A stretch of 64,000 nucleotides of DNA from Pleomorphovibrio marinus (GCF_003347495.1 NZ_QCXY01000012.1:155861-219860); one strand, 5' to 3'. Shown: positions 46,952 to 55,963, counted from the stretch's first letter. The notes: generated by a model not told the origin, from the sequence alone. A program made the numbers and translations.

Positions 46952-47396
46952 CGGGCTTATCCTTTTTAAACAAGAAGTCCAACTTCCCTGATCCGGAGGG
47001 AAAATGCTTTTCCATATCTTGGATTTCCAATTTTAAGGCTTGGGTAGAAACCATAATTTCTACAAAGGAAATTACCAGGGAAATCAATAAGGATAGCATG
47101 CTTCCAATAAACACATAATCGGCTGCCTCCCCTGCCTCAATAAAAATGAGGTACATACAAACCACACAAAACAAAAAACTCAACACCCCAAAAAGTTGCA
47201 TGTACTTAATCATACTCAACCTGCTTTTGAGATTCTGAATTTGCCCTACTATGAGTTGCTCATCTGGGTTCTCAAGGTACTTTTTATGAAGCCCCCTGAT
47301 GAGACTGGCTGTGGCGAGAAACCTATTGGTATAAGCCAACATCATTAAGGTAATAGCGGAAAACAACAGGGCAGGAGTGGAAAGTTGGAGCTCCAT
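46944..47396 (-). CDS. DUF2721 membrane protein
   Basis: About 150 residues with three membrane helices: LLFSAITLMMLAYTNRF, MIKYMQLFGVLSFLFCVVCMYLIFI and VFIGSMLSLLISLVISFVEIMVS. The family is of unknown function. Start MELQLSTPALLF is preferred over an upstream ATG because the added 20 residues are not typical. Translationally coupled to the downstream phosphodiesterase. Confidence 0.85.
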   Translation of the reverse strand: MELQLSTPALLFSAITLMMLAYTNRFLATASLIRGLHKKYLENPDEQLIVGQIQNLKSRLSMIKYMQLFGVLSFLFCVVCMYLIFIEAGEAADYVFIGSMLSLLISLVISFVEIMVSTQALKLEIQDMEKHFPSGSGKLDFLFKKDKPDE

Positions 47397-47436
47397 ATAT
47401 AAGGATCTGAAATGTGCGCTGAAACCGAAAGATAAA

Positions 47437-47469
47437 ACAAAAAAACCCGAAACCATAAAGACCCGGGTT
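47437..47469 (-). terminator. probable terminator of the sigma/anti-sigma operon
   Basis: On the minus strand AACCCG ... CGGGTT (6 bp, 14-base loop) is followed by several Ts. It lies 25 bases after the anti-sigma stop. Confidence 0.5.
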
Positions 47470-47493
47470 AACTCCTTTTAAATAAACGAGGGG

Positions 47494-48324
47494 CTAAACT
47501 TCTCCAAGAACCACTAATTGTTCCAAATTTGGAGCCTGGCTCCCTCCTTTGGGCTCAATGGTAATCGCAAAGGCATCCGCTTCAGCTATTGCCTGCATCT
47601 GTTGCAAGGTGAGTCTTTCGCCTGGGTCCACAAGTCCTATGCCTATAGGTCCTTCAGGACCTATCGCCCAAAGCTGGTAATCCCGCTCCTCGTCCAAAAC
47701 GGCCAAATTGTCCACTGACAACAACACCTCTCGAGAGGTTCTATCCCAGAAAACATCTACCCGGGCATCTTCCTGCATAGGCAATCCTTCCCCTTTCATA
47801 AACACCCTTTCAAAATTCCCACTAAGGAGTTTGTCCATTTGGGTGTCCAGACTTTCTAGCCTAACCTGATTACTCTGAAGATCCTCTGCTAAGATGGCAT
47901 TTTGCTCTACTAGTGTCGTAAACCTTTCTTCAGCATCGTAATATTGAATAGCAAAAAACACTGCTAGAATACTGGAGATGACGGCAACCACAGCAGCAGC
48001 TGCTGCAAAGCGTTTCCACGGCCCTACTTTCACAGTTTTGGTGTTGGTCTCTGCTGCAGGGGGGATCATTTTCTTAGAGGATGTTTTCTTTACAGATAGC
48101 TCACCCTCTAAGTCAGCCATAATTTTAGTCTTTAGACCAGCAGATGGCGCCTGGGTTGCCCTATTGTCAAAATTAAACATGGCCTCCTCGATTTGGTCTA
48201 GCTCCTCCTGAATTTCGGGATGTTGTTTCGCCATGGAAACAACTTCCTCCCGCTCTCTTTCAGTGAGCTCTCCCAATACGAAGAGTTCAAGTTTACCGGA
48301 CGATATGTAGGCTTGGATATCCAC
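47494..48324 (-). CDS. anti-sigma factor (RskA/anti-sigma-K-like)
   Basis: A 276-residue protein with a cytoplasmic N-terminal helical domain (LELFVLGELTEREREEVVSM), a membrane helix near residues 105-125 (FAAAAAVVAVISSILAVFF) and a periplasmic RskA-like C-terminal domain (MQEDARVDVFWDRTSREVLLS, DYQLWAIGPEGPIGIGLV). Its GTG start overlaps the sigma factor stop by one base (TAGTG), typical of a cognate ECF pair. It should hold the sigma factor inactive until a signal. Confidence 0.9.
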   Translation of the reverse strand: MDIQAYISSGKLELFVLGELTEREREEVVSMAKQHPEIQEELDQIEEAMFNFDNRATQAPSAGLKTKIMADLEGELSVKKTSSKKMIPPAAETNTKTVKVGPWKRFAAAAAVVAVISSILAVFFAIQYYDAEERFTTLVEQNAILAEDLQSNQVRLESLDTQMDKLLSGNFERVFMKGEGLPMQEDARVDVFWDRTSREVLLSVDNLAVLDEERDYQLWAIGPEGPIGIGLVDPGERLTLQQMQAIAEADAFAITIEPKGGSQAPNLEQLVVLGEV

Positions 48325-48887
48325 TAAATTTTATCTGCTTTTCTTTTTAAGACATTTATGGCCGCACGGATTCTCGATTTCACTGTTCCCAGTGGAATAC
48401 CAAATTTTTCTGAAACCTCGGTGTGGGTATAGCCTTGGAAGTAGATACAGTCTACTATGAATTTTTGTTCCTCATTTAGGTGCTCCACCAATTCCTTCAC
48501 GCCGATTCCATCCACCTTTTCAGAGGTCCCTGATTGGCTTTCCATACCATATACGTAATCGTCTATGGAGTTAGTTTTTCTGTTTTCTGAAAATTCCTTC
48601 GACCTAGTCTTATCTATAGCTGTATTCCTACAAATATTGGCCATCCAGGTATAAAGCCTACCCTTGGACTCATCATAGGAATCAATTTTTCGGGTTATTT
48701 TAACAAACGCATCGTGAAAAACCTCCTCTGCAATATCCTTATCAGAAATAATTCTACTGATAACAGCGAATAAAGCCCTGGAATAATGGTCATAGACATA
48801 TTCCACGGTTTGCTTATCCCTGGCCCGAAGCCCTGTTATGAGTGATTGTTCTTCCAATGGATTGGTTAGGGTAAAAAAAAAGCACAT
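48324..48887 (-). CDS. ECF-type RNA polymerase sigma-70 factor
   Basis: A 187-residue sigma factor with region 2 (LFAVISRIISDKDIAEEVFHDAFVKI, GRLYTWMANICRNTAIDK) and region 4 (LNEEQKFIVDCIYFQGYTHTEVSEKFGIPLGTVKSRIRAAI). The only ATG (48887) lies within the stem of the upstream lpd terminator, and the U-tract would encode CFFF. An alternative start is the in-frame TTG at 48857. It forms an operon with the anti-sigma gene. Confidence 0.9.
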   Translation of the reverse strand: MCFFFTLTNPLEEQSLITGLRARDKQTVEYVYDHYSRALFAVISRIISDKDIAEEVFHDAFVKITRKIDSYDESKGRLYTWMANICRNTAIDKTRSKEFSENRKTNSIDDYVYGMESQSGTSEKVDGIGVKELVEHLNEEQKFIVDCIYFQGYTHTEVSEKFGIPLGTVKSRIRAAINVLKRKADKI

Positions 48888-48908
48888 ACAAAAAACATTG
48901 TATGTGCT
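48872..48908 (-). terminator. terminator of lpd, overlapping the sigma-factor start
   Basis: AGCACATACAA and TTGTATGTGCT (48881-48908) form a perfect 11-bp stem with a 6-base loop. On the minus strand it is followed by nine Ts (48880-48872). It begins 26 bases beyond the lpd stop. Confidence 0.88.
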
Positions 48909-48934
48909 CGAAATTTATATATACTTTTTGACAA

Positions 48935-50335
48935 TTACAAATGTATCACCTCATCGTAGGCTGCTGCGGCGGCCTCCATAATTGCCTCCGACATCGTAGG
49001 GTGCGGATGAACCGTTTTTATCAACTCATGTCCGGTGGTTTCTAACTTCCTAATTGCCACTATTTCAGCAATCAATTCTGTGACATTATAACCGATCATG
49101 TGTGCTCCTAGCAACTCCCCGTATTTTGCATCAAAAATTAATTTGACAAAGCCATCTTTAGCACCTGCCGCCGAAGCCTTTCCGGATGCAGAAAACGGGA
49201 ATTTCCCCACTTTTAACTCGTATCCAGCCTCTTTGGCCTTAGCTTCCGTATATCCTACAGAAGAAATCTCCGGAATACAATAGGTACATCCAGGTATGTT
49301 GTTATAGTCCAGGGGTTCAGGATTATGTCCTGCGATTTTCTCCACACAAATGATGCCCTCCGCAGAAGCCACGTGAGCCAAGGCTGGGCCTGTAGTCACA
49401 TCTCCAATCGCATAATATCCTGGCATATTTGTCTTATAAAACTCATCTACCTTAACCTTGCCCTTATCGACAAGAATGCCTACATCCTCCAATCCGCAAT
49501 TTTCCACATTGGCTACGACACCCACTGCCGAAAGCACGATGTCACAATCAATCTTTTCCTCTTTGCCATCTTTTGATTTCACCGTCACCTTGCATCCTTT
49601 ACCCTTGGTGTCCACGTTGGTGACCTCGGTACTGGTCATAATCTTAAGGCCTTTCTTTTTATAAAGCTTTTCCAGGGTTTTGGAAACTTCCTCATCTTCA
49701 TTGGGGACAATCCTGTCCAGAAACTCCACAATAGTGACATCCACTCCTATGGCACTATATACATAAGCAAATTCCACCCCTATGGCTCCAGATCCCACCA
49801 CTACCATTTTGGCGGGTTTTTTATCCAAGGTCATGGCTTTTCTGTAGCCTACAACTTTTTCGTTGTCAATTTTCAGATTGGGCAACTCTTTTGCTCGCCC
49901 TCCGGTAGCTATGATGATGTGATCGGCACTGTAGGTGGTTTTTTTACCCTCTTTGTCTTCAACCTCCACTTTTTTGCCGGGCTGAACCTTCCCCCAACCC
50001 AAGAGAGACTCAATCTTATTCTTTTTCATTAAAAATTGGATACCCTTACTCATCCCATTGGCAACTTCCCGGCTTCTGCCTATCATTCCGGAAAAATCTA
50101 CTTCGGATTTTCCTACCTTAATGCCATAATCCTCGGCATGGCTGATATATTCAAACACCTGAGCACTTTTGATAAGAGCCTTTGTGGGTATACACCCCCA
50201 GTTCAAACAAATACCGCCAAGCTCCTCGGCTTCTACAATGGCTGTTTTTAATCCTAGTTGGGAAGCTCTGATAGCTGCAACGTAGCCACCGGGACCGCTA
50301 CCTACCACGATCACATCAAATTTTGTTGAAGACAT
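48935..50335 (-). CDS. lpdA: dihydrolipoyl dehydrogenase
   Basis: A 466-residue flavoprotein, the E3 component of 2-oxo-acid dehydrogenase complexes. The FAD motif is VVGSGPGGYVAAIRA, the redox-active disulfide is GGICLNWGCIPTKA, the NAD motif is VVGSGAIGVEFAYVYS, and the C-terminal HPHPTMSEAI holds the catalytic His. Start at ATG 50335. A TATTTTTG on the minus strand at 50376-50369 is a candidate -7 box. Confidence 0.96.
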   Translation of the reverse strand: MSSTKFDVIVVGSGPGGYVAAIRASQLGLKTAIVEAEELGGICLNWGCIPTKALIKSAQVFEYISHAEDYGIKVGKSEVDFSGMIGRSREVANGMSKGIQFLMKKNKIESLLGWGKVQPGKKVEVEDKEGKKTTYSADHIIIATGGRAKELPNLKIDNEKVVGYRKAMTLDKKPAKMVVVGSGAIGVEFAYVYSAIGVDVTIVEFLDRIVPNEDEEVSKTLEKLYKKKGLKIMTSTEVTNVDTKGKGCKVTVKSKDGKEEKIDCDIVLSAVGVVANVENCGLEDVGILVDKGKVKVDEFYKTNMPGYYAIGDVTTGPALAHVASAEGIICVEKIAGHNPEPLDYNNIPGCTYCIPEISSVGYTEAKAKEAGYELKVGKFPFSASGKASAAGAKDGFVKLIFDAKYGELLGAHMIGYNVTELIAEIVAIRKLETTGHELIKTVHPHPTMSEAIMEAAAAAYDEVIHL

Positions 50336-50778
50336 ATGTATAAAGTTTGTTATTTCAGATTAGCTATGCAAAAATAAGCTTTTTGACCACAGAAAAAAAA
50401 TTAACTTCCGAAGTTATGCCGAATGAATTGAAATTCAGAACAGGAAGAAAGCAAAAGAAGAAAACATAATTGAAAAATTCGGAAACATGTGAGAATTGAA
50501 ATCTTTTTAAATAGGGTAATAATTTTTTTATGTTTCCACTGGTTCAAATATTTCGCACCTTAATTAAAATTGAGTAAAAAGCTTGAAACTTAAAAAATCC
50601 ATAAAAGATAAAAATCAAATGACCCTTTCTCAGCAATTAAAAGTAAAGCATAACGCAACCTGTTTCTTTCAGATTTTCTCCATTTCCAGACTCCTAGGAA
50701 CTCTCTTCTTCATTCCTCCTCATATTCCCAATAAATCCTTAATTTTGATCCCAAAATAAAAACCAACCTAAAAGAAAC
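50336..50778. other. divergent AT-rich spacer between lpdA and fabG
   Basis: 443 bases without a supported gene. A candidate lpd -7 box lies at 50376-50369 (minus), and a candidate fabG -7 box TAATTTTG lies at 50740-50747 (plus). A 46-codon open frame at 50619-50759 ends next to fabG but has no recognisable content and is probably chance. Confidence 0.5.
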
Positions 50779-51525
50779 ATGGGATTATTATCAGGAAAAA
50801 CTGCGCTAGTCACTGGCGCATCCAAGGGGATAGGAAGAGCAATCGCCATCAAATATGCTCAGGAAGGAGCCAATGTGGCATTTACATACCTCTCGAATGT
50901 AGAAAAAGGGGAAGCATTAGAAAAGGAATTAAGTGAGCTCGGCATAAAAGCCAAAGGGTATAGGTCGGACGCTTCCGATTTCAAAGCCGCAGAGGAACTT
51001 ATCAACAGCGTCATAGGCGAGTTTGGGACCTTGGACATCCTTATAAATAATGCAGGTGTGACCCGGGATAACCTTTTAATGAGAATGTCGGAAGAGCATT
51101 GGGATGAAGTGATCAACATCAATCTAAAATCCTGTTTTAATACCGTAAAGGCTGCTACCAGAACTATGATGAAAGCTAAATCCGGCTCCATCATCAATAT
51201 CACCTCAGTAGTAGGAGTAAAAGGCAATGCAGGACAAGCAAATTACGCCGCATCAAAGGCCGGAATAATTGGTTTCACAAAATCGGTTGCCCTGGAGTTA
51301 GGCTCAAGAAATATCCGCTGCAATGCCGTTGCTCCTGGTTTTATAGAGACCGAAATGACTGCTGTTCTGGACGAGAAAACAGTTCAAGGCTGGAGAGATG
51401 GTATTCCTATGAAAAGAGGGGGCAAACCAGAAGAGGTAGCTGATGCCTGTGTCTTTTTGGGTTCCGACATGAGTACTTATATCTCCGGGCAAGTAGTGCA
51501 GGTAAACGGGGCCATGTCCACCTAA
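50779..51525 (+). CDS. fabG: 3-oxoacyl-ACP reductase
   Basis: A 248-residue short-chain dehydrogenase. NADP loop TGASKGIGRAIA, NNAG motif LINNAGVTRDNLL, catalytic Ser in NITSVVG, Tyr-x-x-x-Lys in YAASKAG, and ISGQVVQVNGAMS at the C-terminus all fit FabG, which reduces beta-ketoacyl-ACP in fatty-acid synthesis. Monocistronic, with a terminator at 51558. Confidence 0.93.
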   Translation: MGLLSGKTALVTGASKGIGRAIAIKYAQEGANVAFTYLSNVEKGEALEKELSELGIKAKGYRSDASDFKAAEELINSVIGEFGTLDILINNAGVTRDNLLMRMSEEHWDEVININLKSCFNTVKAATRTMMKAKSGSIINITSVVGVKGNAGQANYAASKAGIIGFTKSVALELGSRNIRCNAVAPGFIETEMTAVLDEKTVQGWRDGIPMKRGGKPEEVADACVFLGSDMSTYISGQVVQVNGAMST

Positions 51526-51557
51526 GTTCAGCACTACCCACCAAATTACGTAAATGG

Positions 51558-51608
51558 CACCTGGTCAGAAGGAATTATTCGATCCTCTGACCTGGTGTCC
51601 TCGTTTTT
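51558..51608. terminator. terminator between fabG and the acyltransferase gene
   Basis: CACCTGGTCAGA (51558-51569) and TCTGACCTGGTG (51586-51597) pair with a single T-T mismatch, then TCGTTTTT on the plus strand. It separates two convergent genes. Confidence 0.65.
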
Positions 51609-51622
51609 ATCTCTTCCAAAAA

Positions 51623-52759
51623 TCACTTTACAGAAATCAATTTTTGTTTGTTGGCAACAGGGTTGGCATACATGGCCAAGAAATTCCTCACTGCGATAGG
51701 GTCTTCTTTATCCACCCCACCTTCAAGTCGCCTTATAAATTCTTCCTTGTCCGCAGGGGAATAGTGATTTGAAAACTCTTCATTTCCTGACATCAAATCC
51801 ATAGCCACATAGTTTGCAGGCCACAATTTGTAATTGGAAAGGATGGCTCTGTCTATTTCTTCTCCCAACAACTGCAGGTGCCTCTTCAATCCTCCATCCT
51901 GTCCAAAAATTTCGTCAACTTCCTCCTGTAAGGGTTTACCCAAGGCCAGGTGGATACGTTTCTTTTGCCCCATGATCCCACTAAGTAAGGTTTTAAAGTC
52001 CTCGTTTTTCTCCTTTACGTATATCTCTGCCCTTGATTTGGCCATAAGCTCAGGCATTTTCAACACATCGGTGGGATCATTCTCGTAAGAAATGGCTACC
52101 GGTACAATCTTCAGTTGCTTAAAGTAATTTTTATAATCCCCATTATCGCATGCCAAGGACACCATTTTCAAGACTCCTCTTTGGGTCATATCGTTACCGT
52201 CCTTCGTCCTACCTTCCCTCTGGGCAATCCAAACCGAGCGGTTTTCGTTTAAAATAGATTTCTTAATATAGGCGGAATTGAGCATTGAGCTTTCCAGCAT
52301 TGCTCTAGAGGTGAGGTTTCTGTAAACGGTGAAGTTTCTGGTTAGTTTGGACAATGATTTCAGAAAGGGCTTCTTAACCAGGTTGTCACCTATTGCCGAG
52401 GTGGTCATTAGACAACCATGTTCGTAGAGCATGGTATTCAAAAAGGAGGTGTCCAATATAATATCCCTATGGTTAGAGATAAACAAGTAGGCTGTGTTTT
52501 TACTCAAATGCTCAAAACCAGAGGTAGTAATTCCATGGGAGCTTTTTTCCAATACCTTCTGAACCGCATGATAGATGAAATTTACCTGAAAATCCCTTAT
52601 AGAATGTGTCCTTAATAGTTGTTCCTTCCATTTTTCTTCTGGAACATCCGGAAAAGTAAAACCCATGATGGCCTCCATCATGGGATGGTCCACAATTTCC
52701 CGAAGGGCATAATTGACCTCACTGTCATAAAAAGGTCTTATCGAGTCAAAATCTGGCAT
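51623..52759 (-). CDS. glycerol-3-phosphate/1-acylglycerol-phosphate acyltransferase-like protein
   Basis: A 378-residue acyltransferase-fold protein of the PlsB/PlsC superfamily, of a type common in Bacteroidota. Block I reads FISNHRDIILDTSF, block III WIAQREGRTKDG, and block IV (IVPVAISYEND). The first Asp of the classical His-x4-Asp motif is at six residues after His instead of five (or two), so the catalytic pair is atypical. Probably membrane-associated phospholipid synthesis. Confidence 0.82.
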   Translation of the reverse strand: MPDFDSIRPFYDSEVNYALREIVDHPMMEAIMGFTFPDVPEEKWKEQLLRTHSIRDFQVNFIYHAVQKVLEKSSHGITTSGFEHLSKNTAYLFISNHRDIILDTSFLNTMLYEHGCLMTTSAIGDNLVKKPFLKSLSKLTRNFTVYRNLTSRAMLESSMLNSAYIKKSILNENRSVWIAQREGRTKDGNDMTQRGVLKMVSLACDNGDYKNYFKQLKIVPVAISYENDPTDVLKMPELMAKSRAEIYVKEKNEDFKTLLSGIMGQKKRIHLALGKPLQEEVDEIFGQDGGLKRHLQLLGEEIDRAILSNYKLWPANYVAMDLMSGNEEFSNHYSPADKEEFIRRLEGGVDKEDPIAVRNFLAMYANPVANKQKLISVK

Positions 52760-52836
52760 ATCAAACTACTTACGAAGGCGCAAATTACAAAAAATGATTA
52801 AGGTATTTGGCATTAATAGAAGATTCATATACAGCA

Positions 52837-52856
52837 AAGCCCCATTTCTGGGGCTT
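52837..52856 (-). terminator. possible terminator of the DUF1080 operon
   Basis: AAGCCCC and GGGGCTT form a 7-bp stem with a 6-base loop downstream of the first DUF1080 gene. The T-tract is short, so confidence is moderate. Confidence 0.45.
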
Positions 52857-52908
52857 CCGCTATGTATATAATAAGGTATAGTCCGTAATTTGGCTACTCC
52901 CCAAACGC

Positions 52909-53514
52909 TTACAACTTCTTAAGTTTGATATCCTTCCATGAAATTTTCAATCCTCCACCGCTGTGGATCTGTAAAGCTATTTGACCTTCTCCCTCTCCTA
53001 TTTTTTCATCACTGTAATCTACCATTTCTACTCCGTTTAACCATGTGGTGACATGATCTCCCTTCACTCTTACTTTAATGTCATTCCATTCGCCAAATTT
53101 GAGGTGCTTATCCTTTTCCGGATCTGGCTTTATCAACCATCCCCTTCCATAGGATTCATAAATCCCGCCAGTATCATCACCAGGAGGGGCCACCTCTACC
53201 TGCCACCCCGATACTTTAGTACCTTCAAAATTTGAACGGAAGAAAATACCGCTGTTTCCGTCCCTATCTTGTTTGAATTTGGCAGTTAGCTCAAAGTCTT
53301 TGTAGTTTTCTTCAGTTCCTAAATAACCATATTCGGCATCTGGGCCACTTTCTGAAACCAAAACGCCATCCTCAACATACCATTTTTCAGTACCATAGAC
53401 TATCCATCCCGATAAATCCTTTCCATTGAAAAGTTCAATCTCATCCGAAAAGGTAAAACCCAATACGGCGATTATCCCTAAGGCCGCAATGGCCAGTTGA
53501 TTTCTTTTTTTCAT
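52909..53514 (-). CDS. DUF1080 (3-keto-disaccharide hydrolase-like) protein
   Basis: A 201-residue secreted protein with signal MKKRNQLAIAALGIIAVLGF. The jelly-roll DUF1080 fold is visible in IELFNGKDLSGWIVYGTEKW, FELTAKFKQDRDGNSGIFFRS, GWQVEVA and WNDIKVRVKGDHVTTWLNG. Homologues are 3-keto-glycoside hydrolases or lyases. The start at 53514 gives the signal peptide; an upstream ATG adds 40 residues of spacer sequence. Last gene of a minus-strand run with another DUF1080 and an oxidoreductase. Confidence 0.9.
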   Translation of the reverse strand: MKKRNQLAIAALGIIAVLGFTFSDEIELFNGKDLSGWIVYGTEKWYVEDGVLVSESGPDAEYGYLGTEENYKDFELTAKFKQDRDGNSGIFFRSNFEGTKVSGWQVEVAPPGDDTGGIYESYGRGWLIKPDPEKDKHLKFGEWNDIKVRVKGDHVTTWLNGVEMVDYSDEKIGEGEGQIALQIHSGGGLKISWKDIKLKKL

Positions 53515-53529
53515 TATTTTTTGTTTAGT

Positions 53530-53679
53530 TTTTAAATTGCTCGCACCTGCCCCAGTAAGGCAGGAAGCCTGCCACTGCCTTCCCCGTCCCGTAGCTATCG
53601 GGATCGGGGGACATGTTTCGGGGGAATCGCGCATAACTGCTGTTCATAACTCTACGTGACGCTCCCGTCAGGCTCGATT
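53530..53679 (-). repeat. repeat-rich spacer, copy C of the dispersed repeat
   Basis: Right after the upstream gene's stop, the minus strand has AAATCGAGC and a TGACG-GGAG-CGTCA hairpin (53657-53670). Further on are the palindromes GGCAGG-AAG-CCTGCC and TCCCGATAGCTACGGGA, the last resembling a REP-type repeat common in Bacteroidota spacers. The related copies are near 12.17 and 27.0 kb. Confidence 0.6.
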
Positions 53680-54456
53680 TTATATTCTTCTAATTTTAAT
53701 ATTCTTAAACCAAATTTGACTTCCATGGTCCTGTAAGCCGATCAATCCCGACCTGGATTCACCATAGTCAGGGTAATCCTTCCATTTTCCGGCTCCCTTG
53801 CGCTCCTGCCAATCTTCTGACCAAGGTACAAAGCTAACCGTTTTTTTACCATTCAACCAGTAGGAAACTTCCTCCTCCGAAAATCTTATCCTAGTAGTAT
53901 TCCACTCCCCTGCGGGCCTTACAGCTCCTTCAAAATCGGGATCATACATGCCATAATCCCCGCCAATCGACTGCCATGGCTCAAGATTTTGGGGAAAACC
54001 CAATTGGTCTATCATCTGGTATTCGGGGGCAGTATGGTAGGCTACTGGATATTGCTCACCTTCTACAATATGGTAAAAAACTCCGGAATTGCCCCCTTCT
54101 TCTATTTTCCAGTCAATGACAATCTCAAAGTTCTCAAACTCTTCCCCCTCATATACAATATCCCCACCGACATCTCCTCCTTCTCCGAGTGACTTGAGTG
54201 TACCATTTTCCACAACCCAGTTCTCTGGTAAGGAGGTTTGATTATATCCCCGCCATCCTTCAGCGGTCTTTCCGTCAAAAAGCAATTTCCACCCTTCTTC
54301 CTTTTCATCTTCTGTCAGGGTATTGTCAGAAGTAGGTGATTTGACTATTTTTTCCTCAGTCGTGTCACTCTGGTCGGTTCCCTGCCCACAGGCAGCAACC
54401 AAAAGGGAAAGAAAAAACAGTCTGAAAAGCCTGGGCAAATTAACAAGTAGCTTCAT
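53680..54456 (-). CDS. DUF1080 lipoprotein
   Basis: A 258-residue lipoprotein (LFRLFFLSLLVAACGQG, Cys about residue 23). The DUF1080 domain is seen in WKLLFDGKTAEGWRGYNQ, FEIVIDWKIEEGGNSGVFYH, PEYQMIDQLG and WNTTRIRFSEEEVSYWLNGK. Probably a periplasmic or outer-membrane 3-keto-glycoside hydrolase/lyase. It is distinct enough from the other DUF1080 protein that the two may not be redundant. It is 12 bases after the oxidoreductase gene. Confidence 0.9.
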   Translation of the reverse strand: MKLLVNLPRLFRLFFLSLLVAACGQGTDQSDTTEEKIVKSPTSDNTLTEDEKEEGWKLLFDGKTAEGWRGYNQTSLPENWVVENGTLKSLGEGGDVGGDIVYEGEEFENFEIVIDWKIEEGGNSGVFYHIVEGEQYPVAYHTAPEYQMIDQLGFPQNLEPWQSIGGDYGMYDPDFEGAVRPAGEWNTTRIRFSEEEVSYWLNGKKTVSFVPWSEDWQERKGAGKWKDYPDYGESRSGLIGLQDHGSQIWFKNIKIRRI

Positions 54457-54468
54457 AATTATATAAGG

Positions 54469-55821
54469 TTAAACCACTTTCATATTCACTGGGTCCCAAG
54501 AAAGGAATCGGTCTTCAAAGTAACTGTCATTACATAACAATGCGGGTGCAGCGGCCCTGAAACCAAAAATTGGATCCTCAATTACTGTTCCATTTTCTCT
54601 GATGGCCTTGAAGAAGTTTCCGAAGTGGTCATAATGGGCACCTTTATAGCCCCTTTCTGCCTTGTAAACGGTTTCGGGAGGGGGAAGCAATTTCTTGCGC
54701 TGCTCTTCTCCTCCTTGTATCATCTTTGCTTGTTCCTCCAAAAAAGGATCATTGCTGGCGGCAGTCTGATTGGTTTTTACTACTACCTCATCCCATTTCA
54801 CATCCATGGAACCTTTGGAACCAACAATCTTCAAGTAGGTGGATCCACTGGTACCATCTACGAAGTTACAGCGCAAGGAAAGATTGAACCCAGGGTGCTG
54901 TTCCGAATCGGGATATTGAAACATTCCAAGTAAAACATCAGGGACTTCCCTGCCGTCATCCCAATACCTTAAGCCACCCATTGCGGAGATTTTGTCAGGT
55001 CCCAGAGATTCCGTAATAAAATGTAAGCTTGTAAACAGGTGTACAAAGAGGTCTCCAGACATACCTGTTCCATAATCAAGGTAATTTCTCCACCTGAAAA
55101 ACCGCAGCGGGTCAAATGGCCGGTCCTCGGTATTGGAAATATATCTCTTCCAATCCACATTGTTTGCGGAAGCATCCCTTGGAATGGCATATTGCCAAGC
55201 ACCTTCCGGGGAATGCCTGGCCCAAAACCCCTCCGCATAGTTGATGTCACCAATCACGCCTTGAGCCAGCAACTCTTTGGCTTTCTCATTTCCTAGGGAG
55301 GAAATCCCTTGGCTTCCAACAATGAAAACCTTCCCGGACTTCTTCCAAGCATCAATCAGCGCATGGCCTTCTTTTACAGAGTGGACCATTGGTTTTTCAC
55401 AATAAACATGCTTGCCTGCATTCAATGCATCAATGCTGATCTGTTGGTGCCAGTGGTCCGGGGTGCCAATGATAACTGCATCAATATCTTCTCTCTTGAG
55501 GATTTCCTTATGGTCCTTGGTGACGAAAAGGTGTTGTCCCCATTTTTCCTTGGCGCTCTCCAACCTACCATCGTAAAGGTCGCAAACTGCTACCACTTCT
55601 ACATTGGTATGCCTCAAGGCAGTATTGAGATCTTCCGTACCCATTATCCCTGCACCGATCAAGGCTAGTTTAATTTCCTTTTGTGCCGCAGTTGTTTGAT
55701 TCCTGCTGATAATATTAAAAGGTGCTGGCTTATTAGCTTCAGCAAAGGCCGTAGGAACTAGGGCAGAAGCTGCACCTGCTAATCCTAACCGTTTTAGGAA
55801 AAGGCGTCTTTTATTACTCAT
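54469..55821 (-). CDS. Tat-exported Gfo/Idh/MocA-family oxidoreductase
   Basis: About 450 residues. A Tat signal (MSNKRRLFLKRLGLAGAASAL) precedes a Rossmann domain (LALIGAGIMGTEDLNTALRH) and the catalytic Lys in HVYCEKPMVHS. The C-terminal alpha/beta domain includes NNVDWKRYISNTEDRPFD and GTGMSGDLFVHLF. It is likely a periplasmic sugar dehydrogenase generating 3-keto sugars. Start at 55821 (second ATG) matches the Tat motif. First of the minus-strand run with two DUF1080 genes. Confidence 0.9.
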   Translation of the reverse strand: MSNKRRLFLKRLGLAGAASALVPTAFAEANKPAPFNIISRNQTTAAQKEIKLALIGAGIMGTEDLNTALRHTNVEVVAVCDLYDGRLESAKEKWGQHLFVTKDHKEILKREDIDAVIIGTPDHWHQQISIDALNAGKHVYCEKPMVHSVKEGHALIDAWKKSGKVFIVGSQGISSLGNEKAKELLAQGVIGDINYAEGFWARHSPEGAWQYAIPRDASANNVDWKRYISNTEDRPFDPLRFFRWRNYLDYGTGMSGDLFVHLFTSLHFITESLGPDKISAMGGLRYWDDGREVPDVLLGMFQYPDSEQHPGFNLSLRCNFVDGTSGSTYLKIVGSKGSMDVKWDEVVVKTNQTAASNDPFLEEQAKMIQGGEEQRKKLLPPPETVYKAERGYKGAHYDHFGNFFKAIRENGTVIEDPIFGFRAAAPALLCNDSYFEDRFLSWDPVNMKVV

Positions 55822-55963
55822 TTTACTTAGGTTTATGTTCAACCCCTAAGATAAACAACTTGGATAAGTAATGATAAATTTTTTCAGATAAATCATGTAC
55901 TTATTCAATATTTTTTAAAAACGGTAATTAAGTCTACTGAAAAAGCATTGCTTTAGTAAGGCT

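Noticed and set aside
50619..50759. 46-codon plus-strand frame before fabG
   Set aside because: Low-complexity hydrophobic reading in the promoter region of fabG, no family resemblance.
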